DNA of 64,000 nucleotides from Actinocatenispora sp036503555 (GCA_036503555.1 DASXWQ010000031.1:138051-202050); one strand, 5' to 3'; counted from the stretch's first letter, positions 18,867 to 28,279 are shown. Notes: generated by a model not told the origin, from the sequence alone. Made by a program: numbers and translations.

Positions 18867-19571
18867 ATGATCCGGACCGCCGCGACCGGTGCGCTGCTCA
18901 TCGTCCTCGGCGTCGTGCTCGCTGGCCTGGGCGTACACCAGCTCGGGGCGGTGCGGGCGGCGCGCAAGTGGCCCTCGGCGCGGCAGCCGCGGATCGGCCG
19001 CGGGCTGGCCGGGACGGAGGTCGCCGCCGGGATCGTGGCCGCGGCGGGCGGCGCTGTGGCTCTGGCCACACTCGTCCCGCTGACCGGGGTGTGGCAGGTC
19101 GGCATCGAGGTCGCGGCGGCCCTGTTCGTGCTGATCCTGGGCATGGTGATCGCGGCCAAGGTGGCCGATCGCGTCGAACTCAATGCACTCATCCGGTCGC
19201 CTTCTCCCCTGTACCGCACGACGGCACCTCGACCGGGCGGGCACCACCAGATTGCCACCAGTCAGCCGGCGAAAACCACCCCCCGGATGCAGGAATCGGA
19301 CAGGGTCGATCCCTCCGTACCCGCGGCGGCGCAGCCGGGCTGGGTGTTCACCGACCCCGCCGGCTCGTGGTACCTCTGCGTGTCCGTCGGCGCGGGTCGC
19401 CGGCTGGTGCGGCTGCCCGACTTCGCCCTGGTCGAGCCGGACCCGGCGCGGCAGGTCAGCGTGGCGGGAACGGTCGAGCTGTCGGTCTGGCCGCTCGACG
19501 CCGCCGGCGCGGCCGACGCGGGGCCGCCCGCCGCCGACCCGGTGGGCCACGGCGCGCCGTACCCGGCCTGA
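18867..19571 (+). CDS. Hypothetical membrane protein
   Basis: A 234-residue protein. Three hydrophobic helices (about 5-25, 49-70 and 77-98) precede a soluble C-terminal domain containing W-V-F-T-D-P-A-G-S-W-Y-L-C-V-S. GAGGAGG lies 6 bases before the ATG. It diverges from the secretion-like operon across a shared AT-rich control region and precedes the ribbon-helix-helix-like gene. No family is recognised; a role connected with the secretion block is inferred from position only. Confidence 0.55.
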   Translation: MIRTAATGALLIVLGVVLAGLGVHQLGAVRAARKWPSARQPRIGRGLAGTEVAAGIVAAAGGAVALATLVPLTGVWQVGIEVAAALFVLILGMVIAAKVADRVELNALIRSPSPLYRTTAPRPGGHHQIATSQPAKTTPRMQESDRVDPSVPAAAQPGWVFTDPAGSWYLCVSVGAGRRLVRLPDFALVEPDPARQVSVAGTVELSVWPLDAAGAADAGPPAADPVGHGAPYPA

Positions 19572-19639
19572 CCGCGCCGGCCCCTCGACCGCCCGGCCCG
19601 GTCGATCCCCGATCGCGTACGGAAGGGAGCTTCCCCAGC

Positions 19640-20008
19640 GTGGACACCTCCGGCACAGTGCCCCAACCGGACGTACCACTGCCCGCGGATCCACCGGCAC
19701 CGGCCGGGCGCGGCATCGACCCGCGGGAGCGCACGCCGCGCTCGTTCCACCTGTCCCGGCAGGTGCTGGAGCGGGCCCGCGCCGCGGCGTACTGGCTGAG
19801 CCGTACGCGGGGCGCGGCGGCCGGGCCGACGACGATCTCCGAGCTGGTCGAGCAGGCGCTGCGGCAGGAGGTCGAGCGGCTGGAGGCGGAGCACAACGAC
19901 GGGGAGCCGTTTCCGGCGGTCGTGGGGCGGATGCGTACCGGTCCGGGGGCGGCCGGCGCGGAACGGATCCGGCAGGCGCAGCGCGCGCGCCGGCGGGCCA
20001 CCGAATGA
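19640..20008 (+). CDS. Ribbon-helix-helix-like small protein
   Basis: A 122-residue protein. A disordered Pro-rich N-terminus is followed by R-S-F-H-L-S-R-Q-V-L-E-R-A and T-T-I-S-E-L-V-E-Q-A-L-R-Q-E-V, the strand-helix-helix pattern of MetJ/Arc-type DNA-binding proteins and of plasmid partition partners. The tail is very basic (Q-A-Q-R-A-R-R-R). The GTG start is preceded by AAGGGAG. It could regulate the neighbouring block, but no ParA-like ATPase is nearby. DNA binding is inferred. Confidence 0.5.
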   Translation: MDTSGTVPQPDVPLPADPPAPAGRGIDPRERTPRSFHLSRQVLERARAAAYWLSRTRGAAAGPTTISELVEQALRQEVERLEAEHNDGEPFPAVVGRMRTGPGAAGAERIRQAQRARRRATE

Positions 20009-20052
20009 CGGTCGGCGGGCGAACCCGACACGGGGATGGGACACGCGCCCGG

Positions 20053-20058
20053 TAGCGT
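20053..20058 (+). promoter_or_regulatory. -10 element of a likely leaderless folP transcript
   Basis: TAGCGT is followed by 7 bases and then the GTG of folP at 20066, with no ribosome binding site between. Actinobacterial leaderless mRNAs start at the initiation codon 6-9 bases after the -10 box, and this fits. Confidence 0.45.
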
Positions 20059-20065
20059 CGGTGCC

Positions 20066-20944
20066 GTGAGTGAGCGCAGGGGCGGTCCGGGGCGCCCGGT
20101 GGTGATGGGCGTGCTCAACGTGACGCCGGACTCGTTCAGCGACGGCGGCAGGTACGCCGATCTCGACGCGGCCGTCGCGCACGGCGTCGAGATGTGGCGC
20201 GACGGCGCGGACCTGGTCGACGTCGGCGGCGAGTCCACCCGGCCGGGCGCCGAGCGGGTCGACCCGGACACCGAGAAACGCCGGGTGGTCCCGGTGATCC
20301 GGGAACTTGCCGCCGTGGGCGTACCGATGAGCATCGACACGACGCGCGCCGCGGTCGCGGAGGCGGCGGTGGCGGCCGGCGCGGGTACGGTCAACGACGT
20401 GTCGGGCGGGCTGGCCGACCCTGACATGGCGCGGGTCGTCGCGGACGTCGGCTGCCCGTGGATCCTGATGCACTGGCGCGGCCACTCGAAGCGGATGTAC
20501 GAGCTGGCGCACTACACCGACGTCGTCGCCGAGGTACGCGACGAGCTGGCGGAACGGGCCGACGCCGCGATCGGTGCCGGGGTCGCCGCGGACAAGGTGG
20601 TGGTCGACCCGGGCCTCGGCTTCGCGAAGACCGCCGAGCACAACTGGTTGCTGCTGCGGCATCTCGACGTGCTGCGCGGCCTGGGATATCCGGTGCTCGT
20701 CGGCGCGAGCCGCAAGTCGTTCCTGGGCCGGCTGCTCGCCGCGCCGGACGGCAGCCCGCGCCCGGTCGACGAGCGGGAGGCCGCCTCCCTCGCCACCAAC
20801 CTGTACGCGCTGGCCGCCGGCGCCTGGGGCGTACGCGTGCACGAGGTCCGGGCCACGGTCGACGCGGTGCGCGCCTGGCACGCCGCCGACACGGCCGACA
20901 CGGACGGGGCGGCCCGCACCGGCGGCGCGGGTGGGGCGGCGTGA
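20066..20944 (+). CDS. folP: Dihydropteroate synthase
   Basis: A 292-residue TIM-barrel enzyme that joins para-aminobenzoate to dihydropterin pyrophosphate. The signatures G-V-L-N-V-T-P-D-S-F-S-D-G-G, D-V-G-G-E-S-T-R-P-G-A and D-P-G-L-G-F-A-K are all present, as is the late V-G-A-S-R-K-S-F loop. It is the sulfonamide target in the family. The GTG at 20066 lacks a Shine-Dalgarno but sits 7 bases after a -10-like TAGCGT, so the mRNA may be leaderless. It begins the folP-folB-folK-DUF3180 run. Confidence 0.95.
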   Translation: MSERRGGPGRPVVMGVLNVTPDSFSDGGRYADLDAAVAHGVEMWRDGADLVDVGGESTRPGAERVDPDTEKRRVVPVIRELAAVGVPMSIDTTRAAVAEAAVAAGAGTVNDVSGGLADPDMARVVADVGCPWILMHWRGHSKRMYELAHYTDVVAEVRDELAERADAAIGAGVAADKVVVDPGLGFAKTAEHNWLLLRHLDVLRGLGYPVLVGASRKSFLGRLLAAPDGSPRPVDEREAASLATNLYALAAGAWGVRVHEVRATVDAVRAWHAADTADTDGAARTGGAGGAA

Positions 20945-21020
20945 GCGAGCGTGAGCGAGTGAATCGTCAGTGCAGTGCGTTCGTGTCTCGTGCCGGCTCG
21001 GAGCGGAGCGAGGAGGCGGC
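20945..21020 (+). repeat. GTGAGCGAG-type intergenic element between folP and folB
   Basis: The 76-bp gap opens with GTGAGCGAGCGTGAGCGAG and closes with GGAGCGGAGCGAGGAGG, which supplies the folB ribosome binding site. Iterated G-A-G-C-G-A/G motifs of this kind look like a dispersed intergenic element; a similar GTGAGTGAGCG opens folP. Whether it is truly dispersed cannot be judged from one window. Confidence 0.3.
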
Positions 21021-21401
21021 ATGAGCGACCGGATCACGTTGACCGGGCTGCGGGTACGCGGCCGGCACGGCGTCTACGACTTCGAACGCGAGGCCGGCCA
21101 GGACTTCGTCGTGGACGCGGTGCTGGAGTTGGATCTCGCCGCGCCGGCGCGTACGGACAACGTGACGGACACCGTGCACTACGGCGAGCTGGCCGACCGG
21201 CTGGCCGACATCGTCGCCGGTGAGCCGGTGAACCTGATCGAGACGCTGGCGGACCGGCTCGCCCGCGCCTGCCTCGCCGACCCGCGGGTACGCCGGGTCG
21301 AGCTGACCGTGCACAAGCCGCAGGCGCCGATCGCGCACGGCTTCACCGACGTCTCCGTCACCCTCGTCCGGGACCAGGGTCGCGGCGAGGAGGCGGGATG
21401 A
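21021..21401 (+). CDS. folB: Dihydroneopterin aldolase
   Basis: A 126-residue enzyme that cleaves dihydroneopterin to 6-hydroxymethyl-dihydropterin and glycolaldehyde. It begins D-R-I-T-L-T-G-L-R-V-R-G-R-H-G-V-Y, the usual start of the family, and has the catalytic-lysine region V-H-K-P-Q-A-P-I near residues 103-110. Length is typical. AGGAGG lies 4 bases before the ATG. Its stop overlaps the folK start (ATGA), so the two are coupled. Confidence 0.93.
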   Translation: MSDRITLTGLRVRGRHGVYDFEREAGQDFVVDAVLELDLAAPARTDNVTDTVHYGELADRLADIVAGEPVNLIETLADRLARACLADPRVRRVELTVHKPQAPIAHGFTDVSVTLVRDQGRGEEAG

Positions 21402-21919
21402 CGACGGCGGTGCTGTCGCTCGGGGCGAACCTGGGCGACCGCGAGGCACAGTTGCGGGCGGCCGTGGCGGGCCTGCGCGACGTGTTCGTCGCCGGCTCCG
21501 GGCTGTACGAGACGCCGCCGTGGGGCGACACCGACCAGCCGGCGTACCTGAACGCGGTGGTCGTGGTGGACGATCCGGCGGCCGGCCCGCGCGACTGGCT
21601 GCGCCGGGCGCAGGCGTTGGAGGCGGCCGGCGGTCGGGTACGGGATCCGGGCCGGCGGTTCGCGCCGCGCACCCTGGACGTCGATGTGATCTCGGTTCGG
21701 GCCGGCGACTCGCCGGTGACCTGTGACGAGGAGGACCTGACCGTGCCGCATCCGCGGGCCGCGCGCCGCGCGTTCGTGCTGGTACCGCTGCGTGAGGTGG
21801 ATCCGGCGGCCGTGCTCGGCGGGGTGCCGGTGGCGGAGCTGCTCGCCGGCCCCGAGGTCGCCGCCGACGTGCCGGGGGTACGCAGGGTCGCCGGGGCCGG
21901 ATGGTGGGAGATGCGATGA
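21398..21919 (+). CDS. folK: Hydroxymethyldihydropterin pyrophosphokinase (HPPK)
   Basis: A 173-residue enzyme that transfers pyrophosphate from ATP to hydroxymethyldihydropterin. It has the N-terminal L-S-L-G-A-N-L-G-D-R-E, the catalytic loop region with R-F-A-P-R-T-L-D-V-D-V-I (Asp pair binding magnesium) and V-P-H-P-R-A-A-R-R-A-F. Both ends overlap neighbours by 4 bases. It supplies the substrate of folP, encoded just upstream. Confidence 0.95.
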   Translation: MTTAVLSLGANLGDREAQLRAAVAGLRDVFVAGSGLYETPPWGDTDQPAYLNAVVVVDDPAAGPRDWLRRAQALEAAGGRVRDPGRRFAPRTLDVDVISVRAGDSPVTCDEEDLTVPHPRAARRAFVLVPLREVDPAAVLGGVPVAELLAGPEVAADVPGVRRVAGAGWWEMR

Positions 21920-22407
21920 GCCCGGAGCCGGAGCCGCGCGTACGGCCGACGAACGTACCGATGCTGCTGCTCGTGGTGGTGGTCGCGGCGGTGGCCGGCT
22001 GGCTGCTGTTCGACCGGTTCTACGGCTCGCTGCCGCCGTTGCCGCTGCCGCCGGGCATCACGCTGTTCGTGCTGGCGGTGGTCGAGGGGATCGTCGCGTG
22101 GACGACGGCCCGGCGCATCGAGCACCGGCCGGGCACCGAGCCGGTCAACCCGCTCGCCGTCGCCCGGTACGTGTTGGTCGCGAAGGCGTCGGCGGCGGCC
22201 GGGGCGATCTTCGCCGGGCTGTACGGCGGGGCGCTGGTCTGGGTGCTCCAGCAGCGCGGCCAGCTCGCCGCCGCGGCCGACGACGTGGCCCCGGCCGCGA
22301 TCGGGGTGATCGGCTCGGTGCTGCTGCTGGCCGCCGCGCTGTGGCTGGAGCACGCCTGCCGGGTACCGGAGCAGCCCGACGACGACGAGGACGACGACAA
22401 GCGCTGA
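21916..22407 (+). CDS. DUF3180 membrane protein
   Basis: A 163-residue protein with four hydrophobic helices (about 15-34, 44-62, 81-107 and 120-143) and an acidic D-D-D-E-D-D-D tail. DUF3180 proteins follow folK in many actinobacteria; their function is unknown. The ATG at 21916 overlaps the folK stop. The conserved linkage suggests a role tied to folate or membrane homeostasis, but nothing in the sequence specifies it. Confidence 0.8.
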   Translation: MSPEPEPRVRPTNVPMLLLVVVVAAVAGWLLFDRFYGSLPPLPLPPGITLFVLAVVEGIVAWTTARRIEHRPGTEPVNPLAVARYVLVAKASAAAGAIFAGLYGGALVWVLQQRGQLAAAADDVAPAAIGVIGSVLLLAAALWLEHACRVPEQPDDDEDDDKR

Positions 22408-22575
22408 GCCGGGTCGGTGGTTCGGACAGTTGCCCGCGGCGGGCGTGCCGCGTTGGGGTGATGTACCCCGCCGCTGGTGCGCGTGCGCGAGGATGGTCGC
22501 AAGAGACCGTCCGGCGCGGGCCTGGCGGTGACACGTCGGCGGCCCGCGCGACGGTCCGGCCTTCAGGAGGCGCCG

Positions 22576-23763
22576 ATGTCCTCAGACGATGCGACGGTCC
22601 GACTGCCCGGCGATCGCGGCTCCGCCGCCGACGGTCAGTACGCCACCGACCGGTACGGCGAGGAGCTGCCGGAGCGCGGGTTCGGCCACGGCGACGGCTA
22701 TCCGGCCGCGCCGGAGCCGGCCGAGCCGCGGTACCAGCCGGGGCAGGCGAGTTACCAGGCGCCGGAGAGCGACCAGACGATGGTGCTGGGCGGCGCCGCG
22801 TGGGAGCAGGACGTCCCGCCGCCCCGGGACCGGCTGCTCGTCCACGTGGTCTGGGAGCTGCTGCTGCTCGTGCTCGTCGGCGGGCTCGTCGCGTTCTGCT
22901 ACGTGCAGGAGCCGGCGATGTTCTCGGCGGCCGGGCTGCGCGGCCTGGAGACGCAGGCGGCGCCGTTGGGCCTGCTGGCGCTCGCGGTGTCGCTGTCGGT
23001 GCGGGCCGGCGCGCCGAACCTGGCGGTCGGCGCGTTCGCCGCGGTCGCCGGCCTGCTGTTCGTCCGCGGGTACGACGGGAGCGTGCTGGGTGCGGTGCTG
23101 CCGGCGATCGGCGTGGCGCTGCTCGTCGGCCTGGCGCTGGGCGTCATGGTGGCGCTGCTGCACGTACCGGCGTGGGCGGCGAGCCTGGTCGCGTTGTGCG
23201 GCGGGTTCGTGACGCTGGCGGCGGTCGACCAGGGCGGCGTCGTGCACCTGCCGGACTCGGCGCCGAACCCGTCGGGTACCGCGTTGTACTGGTGCGTCGG
23301 CGTGGCCGCCGCCTCGGTGGTGTTCGGCGTGGTGGGGCTGACCGGGCCGGCGCGGCGCGGCATCGGCGCGTTCCGCCCGGTCGAGGACCCGGCGGTACGC
23401 CGGGGTCCCGGCGCCGCGCTGATGGTGGTCGTGGCGTTGACCGTCTCGGCGGGCCTGGCGGCTGGGGCGGGCGTGCTCACCGCGTCGCACGTACGGCAGA
23501 GCGGTGGCGGCGGGATGCTGTCCGACGCCCTGCTCGCACTCGGCGCCGTCCTGCTCGGCGGCGTCTCCGCGTACGGCCGGCGCGGCGGCCTGCTCGGCAC
23601 CGTCCTCGGCGTGGCCGCGGTGGTGCTCGTCCTCCAGTACGGGATGGTCCGCGGCTGGCCGTCCGGCGTCATGACGTACGCGGTGGCCGGCGGCGCGATC
23701 TTCCTGGGCCTGGTCGTGACGCGGCTGGTCGAATGGGGCGGCCACCCGCGCCCACGGGGGTGA
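22576..23763 (+). CDS. Polytopic membrane protein, ABC-permease-like
   Basis: A 395-residue protein. A hydrophilic N-terminus of about 90 residues rich in Pro/Gln/Tyr is followed by about nine membrane helices. The helical part (for example N-L-A-V-G-A-F-A-A-V-A-G) resembles branched-chain or ribose-type ABC permeases (BPD_transp_2), but no ATPase or binding protein accompanies it. AGGAGG lies 5 bases before the ATG. Function is uncertain and could be non-transport. Confidence 0.65.
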   Translation: MSSDDATVRLPGDRGSAADGQYATDRYGEELPERGFGHGDGYPAAPEPAEPRYQPGQASYQAPESDQTMVLGGAAWEQDVPPPRDRLLVHVVWELLLLVLVGGLVAFCYVQEPAMFSAAGLRGLETQAAPLGLLALAVSLSVRAGAPNLAVGAFAAVAGLLFVRGYDGSVLGAVLPAIGVALLVGLALGVMVALLHVPAWAASLVALCGGFVTLAAVDQGGVVHLPDSAPNPSGTALYWCVGVAAASVVFGVVGLTGPARRGIGAFRPVEDPAVRRGPGAALMVVVALTVSAGLAAGAGVLTASHVRQSGGGGMLSDALLALGAVLLGGVSAYGRRGGLLGTVLGVAAVVLVLQYGMVRGWPSGVMTYAVAGGAIFLGLVVTRLVEWGGHPRPRG

Positions 23764-23779
23764 ACCGCCCGGCTGGCTT

Positions 23780-23785
23780 TATGCT
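23780..23785 (+). promoter_or_regulatory. -10 element of a likely leaderless transcript
   Basis: TATGCT, an extended match to TATAAT, is followed by 6 bases and the ATG at 23792. There is no ribosome binding site in between. Confidence 0.45.
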
Positions 23786-23791
23786 CAGGGC

Positions 23792-24091
23792 ATGAGTGAG
23801 CCGACGGGAGCCCAGCTCGACGACCTGGACCAGCTTTCCACCGAGGAGCTGCGGGAACGGGCCTTCGCGCTCGCGCACAGCCGGCACGACCGGCATTTCT
23901 TCTGGGACCTGATCCGGCATCTGCCGCATGCGCAGGAGAGCAACCTGCTGGACGACTCGACCGGCTCGATCGGCGAGTTCCTGGACGAGGTGATCGGCAT
24001 GTGGCGCGAGTTCACCGGTCACGAGCAGTACGGCGAGGCCGAGCCGCTGATGCGCGCCCGTTTCATCGACTACCTGACGTCGCGGTCCTGA
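23792..24091 (+). CDS. Small conserved hypothetical protein
   Basis: A 99-residue acidic helical protein with the segments L-S-T-E-E-L-R-E-R-A-F-A-L-A and H-D-R-H-F-F-W-D-L-I-R-H-L-P. It is soluble, with no signal peptide. It stands alone between a permease-like gene and a convergent ABC ATPase and is probably leaderless. It looks like a conserved actinobacterial protein of unknown function. Confidence 0.65.
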   Translation: MSEPTGAQLDDLDQLSTEELRERAFALAHSRHDRHFFWDLIRHLPHAQESNLLDDSTGSIGEFLDEVIGMWREFTGHEQYGEAEPLMRARFIDYLTSRS

Positions 24092-24118
24092 CCCGCCGGG
24101 CGTCACGCCCGGCGGGTC
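24090..24118. terminator. Bidirectional hairpin terminator
   Basis: GACCCGCCGGGCG, loop TCA, CGCCCGGCGGGTC: a perfect 13-bp stem that begins inside the stop codon of the 99-residue gene and ends 7 bases before the convergent ABC gene stops. It can serve both strands. Confidence 0.75.
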
Positions 24119-24124
24119 GGCGCG

Positions 24125-25207
<1,083 letters not shown>

Positions 25208-25209
25208 TC

Positions 25210-25923
25210 GTGTCCTCTCTTCACGGAGCTTCGCCTCACCTGCTGGCCGAGGTCACTGGCGATGCGGGAAACCCCTGGTTCTCCTGGGCGTACGTGCAGG
25301 ACAACGCCGACACGCTGACCGCGGCGCTGCGCCAACACGTCGAGCTGACCACCGTGTCGGTGCTGATCGCGGTGGTCGTCGCGGTGCCGCTCGGCGTCCT
25401 CGCGTACCGCGTCTCGTGGCTCACGGGTCCGATCCTCGCACTTTCCAGCGTGCTCTACACGATCCCGTCGCTGGGCCTGTTCGCCATTCTCGCCCCCTTT
25501 GTCGGGCTCTACGCCACGACCGTCGTGATCGGCCTCGTCTTGTACGCGTTGCTGGTGATCGTGCGCAACACGCTCACCGGCCTGCAACAGGTACCCGTCG
25601 AGGTGCGGGACGCCGCACGGGGCATGGGGTACGGGCGGCTGGGGTTGCTGACCCGGATCGAGCTGCCGCTGTCCCTGCCGAGCATCATGACCGGCCTGCG
25701 CATCGCCACGGTCTCGACCGTCGCGATGGTCACGGTCGGCTCGATCGTCGGCGGGTACGGCGGGTTCGGCGAGCTGATCCTGGAAGGCTTCCGGAACAAC
25801 TTCTACAAGGCGCAGATCATGACCGCGACGATCGCCACGGTCCTGCTCGCCCTGGTCTTCGACCTGGTACTGGCCGGGATCGGCCGCCTGATCACCCCGT
25901 GGTCCCGCAGGCGGCGGGCATGA
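25210..25923 (+). CDS. Quaternary-amine ABC transporter permease (OpuCB-like)
   Basis: A 237-residue permease with about six membrane helices. The ATPase-contact loop is V-E-V-R-D-A-A-R-G-M-G-Y-G near residues 132-144, typical of proW/opuCB permeases. The start is uncertain: GTG at 25210 abuts the divergent ATPase start and has only a weak GGGGG site, but no better start is visible before the first helix. It works with the second permease at 25973 and the lipoprotein at 26945. Confidence 0.9.
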   Translation: MSSLHGASPHLLAEVTGDAGNPWFSWAYVQDNADTLTAALRQHVELTTVSVLIAVVVAVPLGVLAYRVSWLTGPILALSSVLYTIPSLGLFAILAPFVGLYATTVVIGLVLYALLVIVRNTLTGLQQVPVEVRDAARGMGYGRLGLLTRIELPLSLPSIMTGLRIATVSTVAMVTVGSIVGGYGGFGELILEGFRNNFYKAQIMTATIATVLLALVFDLVLAGIGRLITPWSRRRRA

Positions 25924-25972
25924 CCCGCGGCGGCATGAGCACCGGCGACGCATTCTTTTCCGCGGAGGCGGC

Positions 25973-26683
25973 ATGAGCATCGTGCAGCAGGCGTGGGTCT
26001 GGCTGAACGACCCGCTCAACTGGACCAACTCGGACGGCATCCTGACGCTTCTGTGGCAGCACCTGTGGATCTCGGCCGCGGCGGTGGCGATCGGCTGCGC
26101 GGTGGCGTGGCCGATCGGGGTGTGGCTGGGGCACAAGGGCCGCGGCGGCGCGCTGACCACGACCGTGTCGAACCTGACCCGGGCCATCCCGACGCTCGCG
26201 CTGCTGTCGATCTTCCCGCTCACGTTCCTCGGCTTCGGGCCGTGGTCGGCGGTGGTGGCGCTGGCGATCTTCGCGATCCCGCCGCTGCTCGCCAACGCCG
26301 TACTCGGCCTGCGCGAGGTGGATCCGAGCGCGCGCGACGCGGCGTACGGGATGGGGCTGTCGGGGTGGCAGGTGCTGTGGCGGGTGGAGCTGCCGCTGGC
26401 GGTGCCGTACCTGGCGAGCGGGTTCCGGACGGCGGCGGTGCAGGTGGTGGCGACGGCGACGCTGGCGGCGCTGGTCGGCGGGCCGGGGCTGGGCGCGATC
26501 ATCAGCCAGGGCTTCGGCCTGGGCATCGCCTCCGGCGGCGGCCAGGTCCTCGCCGGCGGCCTCCTCGTGGTGGTGTTGTGCCTGATCATCGAGGGTCTGA
26601 TGGTGCTCGCCGAGCGGGCCGTGACGCCGCGTCCGCTGCGCCGGCCGCGCCGCCGGCGGGCACGCCTCGCACCGGCGCGATGA
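25973..26683 (+). CDS. Quaternary-amine ABC transporter permease (OpuCD-like)
   Basis: A 236-residue second permease of the same system. It has about five to six helices, the contact loop D-P-S-A-R-D-A-A-Y-G-M-G-L near residues 115-127, and a strongly basic tail (R-R-P-R-R-R-R-A-R). GGAGG lies just before the ATG. In OpuC systems two permeases form a heterodimer. The binding-protein gene follows after a 261-bp gap in which only weak promoter-like sequence is seen. Confidence 0.9.
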   Translation: MSIVQQAWVWLNDPLNWTNSDGILTLLWQHLWISAAAVAIGCAVAWPIGVWLGHKGRGGALTTTVSNLTRAIPTLALLSIFPLTFLGFGPWSAVVALAIFAIPPLLANAVLGLREVDPSARDAAYGMGLSGWQVLWRVELPLAVPYLASGFRTAAVQVVATATLAALVGGPGLGAIISQGFGLGIASGGGQVLAGGLLVVVLCLIIEGLMVLAERAVTPRPLRRPRRRRARLAPAR

Positions 26684-26944
26684 CGTACGGAGAGCGCATC
26701 GGGTGACATAACTCGCCGCGTGATCAAGTTGACCGTAACGATAGGGATAGAGAACGCCATTCAGGTTGCGGCGGCACCGGTGGCGAGGTTGGCTGGTCGG
26801 GCGCGGAAGGCACCCGGGGTGACATGACCCCGGGCGGGCAGGCCGCGGGCCGCCCAGCGTGGCCCGCGCGCGCCCGCGGCCGACCGCTCGTCGGACACGC
26901 GGCCGGCCAGGGGGGTCGAGCCGGGACACGGAAGGCGGGCAGTA

Positions 26945-27991
26945 ATGGCAACGCGAGATTCGGGGTCTCGACCCGCCGCATCGGCGGATCGCAGGCGCGT
27001 GACCCCGGCCCGGGTGGTACTCGGGATACTTGCCGGCATGTCGGCGGCGGTCCTCGTCGCCGGCTGTGGGCAGGCCGGATCCTCCGGCACCAAGAAGGAC
27101 ACGAACGTCTCGGGCGCCGGCTGCGCCCCCGTCGCCGGGGACAAGCTGGTGGTCCTGAAGGACGACAAGCACCTGCAGAACTCTGACAACATCGTTCCGG
27201 CGGTCAACGCGAAGGTCGCGACCCCGGTGCTGCTGGCGAACCTGGACAAGGTCTCGGCGGCGTTGGACACGCCGAAGCTGGTCGAGTTGAACAAGCAGGC
27301 CGACATCGACCGGGTGGCGCCGGCGAAGGTGGCGGCCGGCTTCGCCAAGGACAACAACCTGACCGCCGGCGTACAGAAGGGGTCGGGGTCGATCACGGTC
27401 GGCGCGGCCAACTTCTCGGAGAGCCAGACCATCGGCTACCTGTACAAGACGGTGCTGGAGGCCGCCGGGTACAAGGTGACCGTGCGGACGATCGGCAACC
27501 GTGAGCTGTACGAGCCGGGGCTGGAGAAGGGCGAGATCCAGGTCGTCCCGGAGTACGCGGCGACGCTGACCGAGTTCCTGAACCAGAAGGCCAACGGCAA
27601 GGACGCGACGCCGAAGGCGACGCCGGACATCGACAAGACGATGGCGGCGCTGACCGAGCTCGGCGCCAAGTACGGGCTGAAGTTCGGCAAGCCGTCGGCG
27701 GCGGCGGACCAGAACGCGTTCGGTGTGACGACCGCGTTCTCCGACAAGTACAAGGTGACGACGCTGTCGGAGTTCGCGTCGAAGTGCAGCGGGAAGGCGT
27801 CGATCCTGGGCGGCCCGCCGGAGTGCCCGCAGCGGTCCTTCTGCCAGCAGGGGCTGGAGAAGACGTACGGGATCAAGTTCGGGAAGTTCACGCAGCTCGA
27901 CGCGGGCGGCGCGCAGTCGAAGAGCGGGCTGAAGACCGGCAAGGTCTCGCTGAGCCTGGTCTTCACGTCGGACGCCGCACTAGCCGGGTAG
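26945..27991 (+). CDS. Circularly permuted quaternary-amine binding lipoprotein (OpuCC/ProX-like)
   Basis: A 348-residue lipoprotein with lipobox L-V-A-G-C (Cys41). Its segments are in a permuted order. Residues about 66-140 (L-V-V-L-K-D-D-K-H-L ... N-I-V-P-A-V-N ... A-A-L-D-T-P-K-L-V-E-L-N) match what is normally the C-terminal end of ProX/OpuCC proteins. Residues about 148-348 (I-T-V-G-A-A-N-F-S-E-S-Q-T ... V-V-P-E-Y-A-A-T-L ... L-V-F-T-S-D-A-A-L) match the usual N-terminal and middle parts. The gene ends right after that point and a strong terminator follows, so nothing is missing downstream. The junction lies near residues 140-147. The comparison with ProX is from memory of the family. 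Confidence 0.88.
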   Translation: MATRDSGSRPAASADRRRVTPARVVLGILAGMSAAVLVAGCGQAGSSGTKKDTNVSGAGCAPVAGDKLVVLKDDKHLQNSDNIVPAVNAKVATPVLLANLDKVSAALDTPKLVELNKQADIDRVAPAKVAAGFAKDNNLTAGVQKGSGSITVGAANFSESQTIGYLYKTVLEAAGYKVTVRTIGNRELYEPGLEKGEIQVVPEYAATLTEFLNQKANGKDATPKATPDIDKTMAALTELGAKYGLKFGKPSAAADQNAFGVTTAFSDKYKVTTLSEFASKCSGKASILGGPPECPQRSFCQQGLEKTYGIKFGKFTQLDAGGAQSKSGLKTGKVSLSLVFTSDAALAG

Positions 27992-28000
27992 CCGACTGTC

Positions 28001-28043
28001 ACGACGAAGGCGGGTCGGTGACACACCGGCCCGCCTTCGTCGT
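28001..28043 (+). terminator. Strong terminator after the OpuCC-like gene
   Basis: An 18-bp stem (28001-28018 with 28026-28043, one G-T wobble) around a 7-base loop, 9 bases after the stop. It separates the betaine-type system from the peptide transporter operon. Confidence 0.85.
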
Positions 28044-28152
28044 ACCCGCACCCCGGGTTTCGGTCCGCCGCGTCGCGGCGGAACCCCAGCCCCGGATCAT
28101 CCGACACGCGTCGCCACTGGTCAAGCCCCGGAAAAAAGTCCCTTCGCGGGCA

Positions 28153-28180
28153 TTGCGTGACGCCGCCTCGCGTGTAGTGT
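28153..28180 (+). promoter_or_regulatory. Candidate promoter of the peptide ABC operon
   Basis: TTGCGT (28153-28158), a 16-base spacer and TAGTGT (28175-28180). The start site would fall close to an ATG at 28191 that opens a 26-codon frame. The rest of the 300-bp gap before dppB holds that small frame and a hairpin. Confidence 0.4.
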
Positions 28181-28190
28181 CCTCCGCACG

Positions 28191-28271
28191 ATGGACCTCA
28201 CGGCCGGGCCGGGCCAGATCGTCCGGGTGACCACGCAGATGCGGAGCCATCCGCTTCTCGCGCAGTGTTAG
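28191..28271 (+). CDS. Possible leader peptide upstream of dppB
   Basis: A 26-codon open frame beginning M-D-L-T-A-G-P and ending H-P-L-L-A-Q-C, starting 10 bases after a -10-like TAGTGT and followed by a hairpin at 28280-28304. The order promoter, short frame, hairpin, operon is that of an attenuator. No run of one amino acid reveals a sensed metabolite. It may equally be chance. Confidence 0.25.
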   Translation: MDLTAGPGQIVRVTTQMRSHPLLAQC

Positions 28272-28279
28272 ACGCCGTC

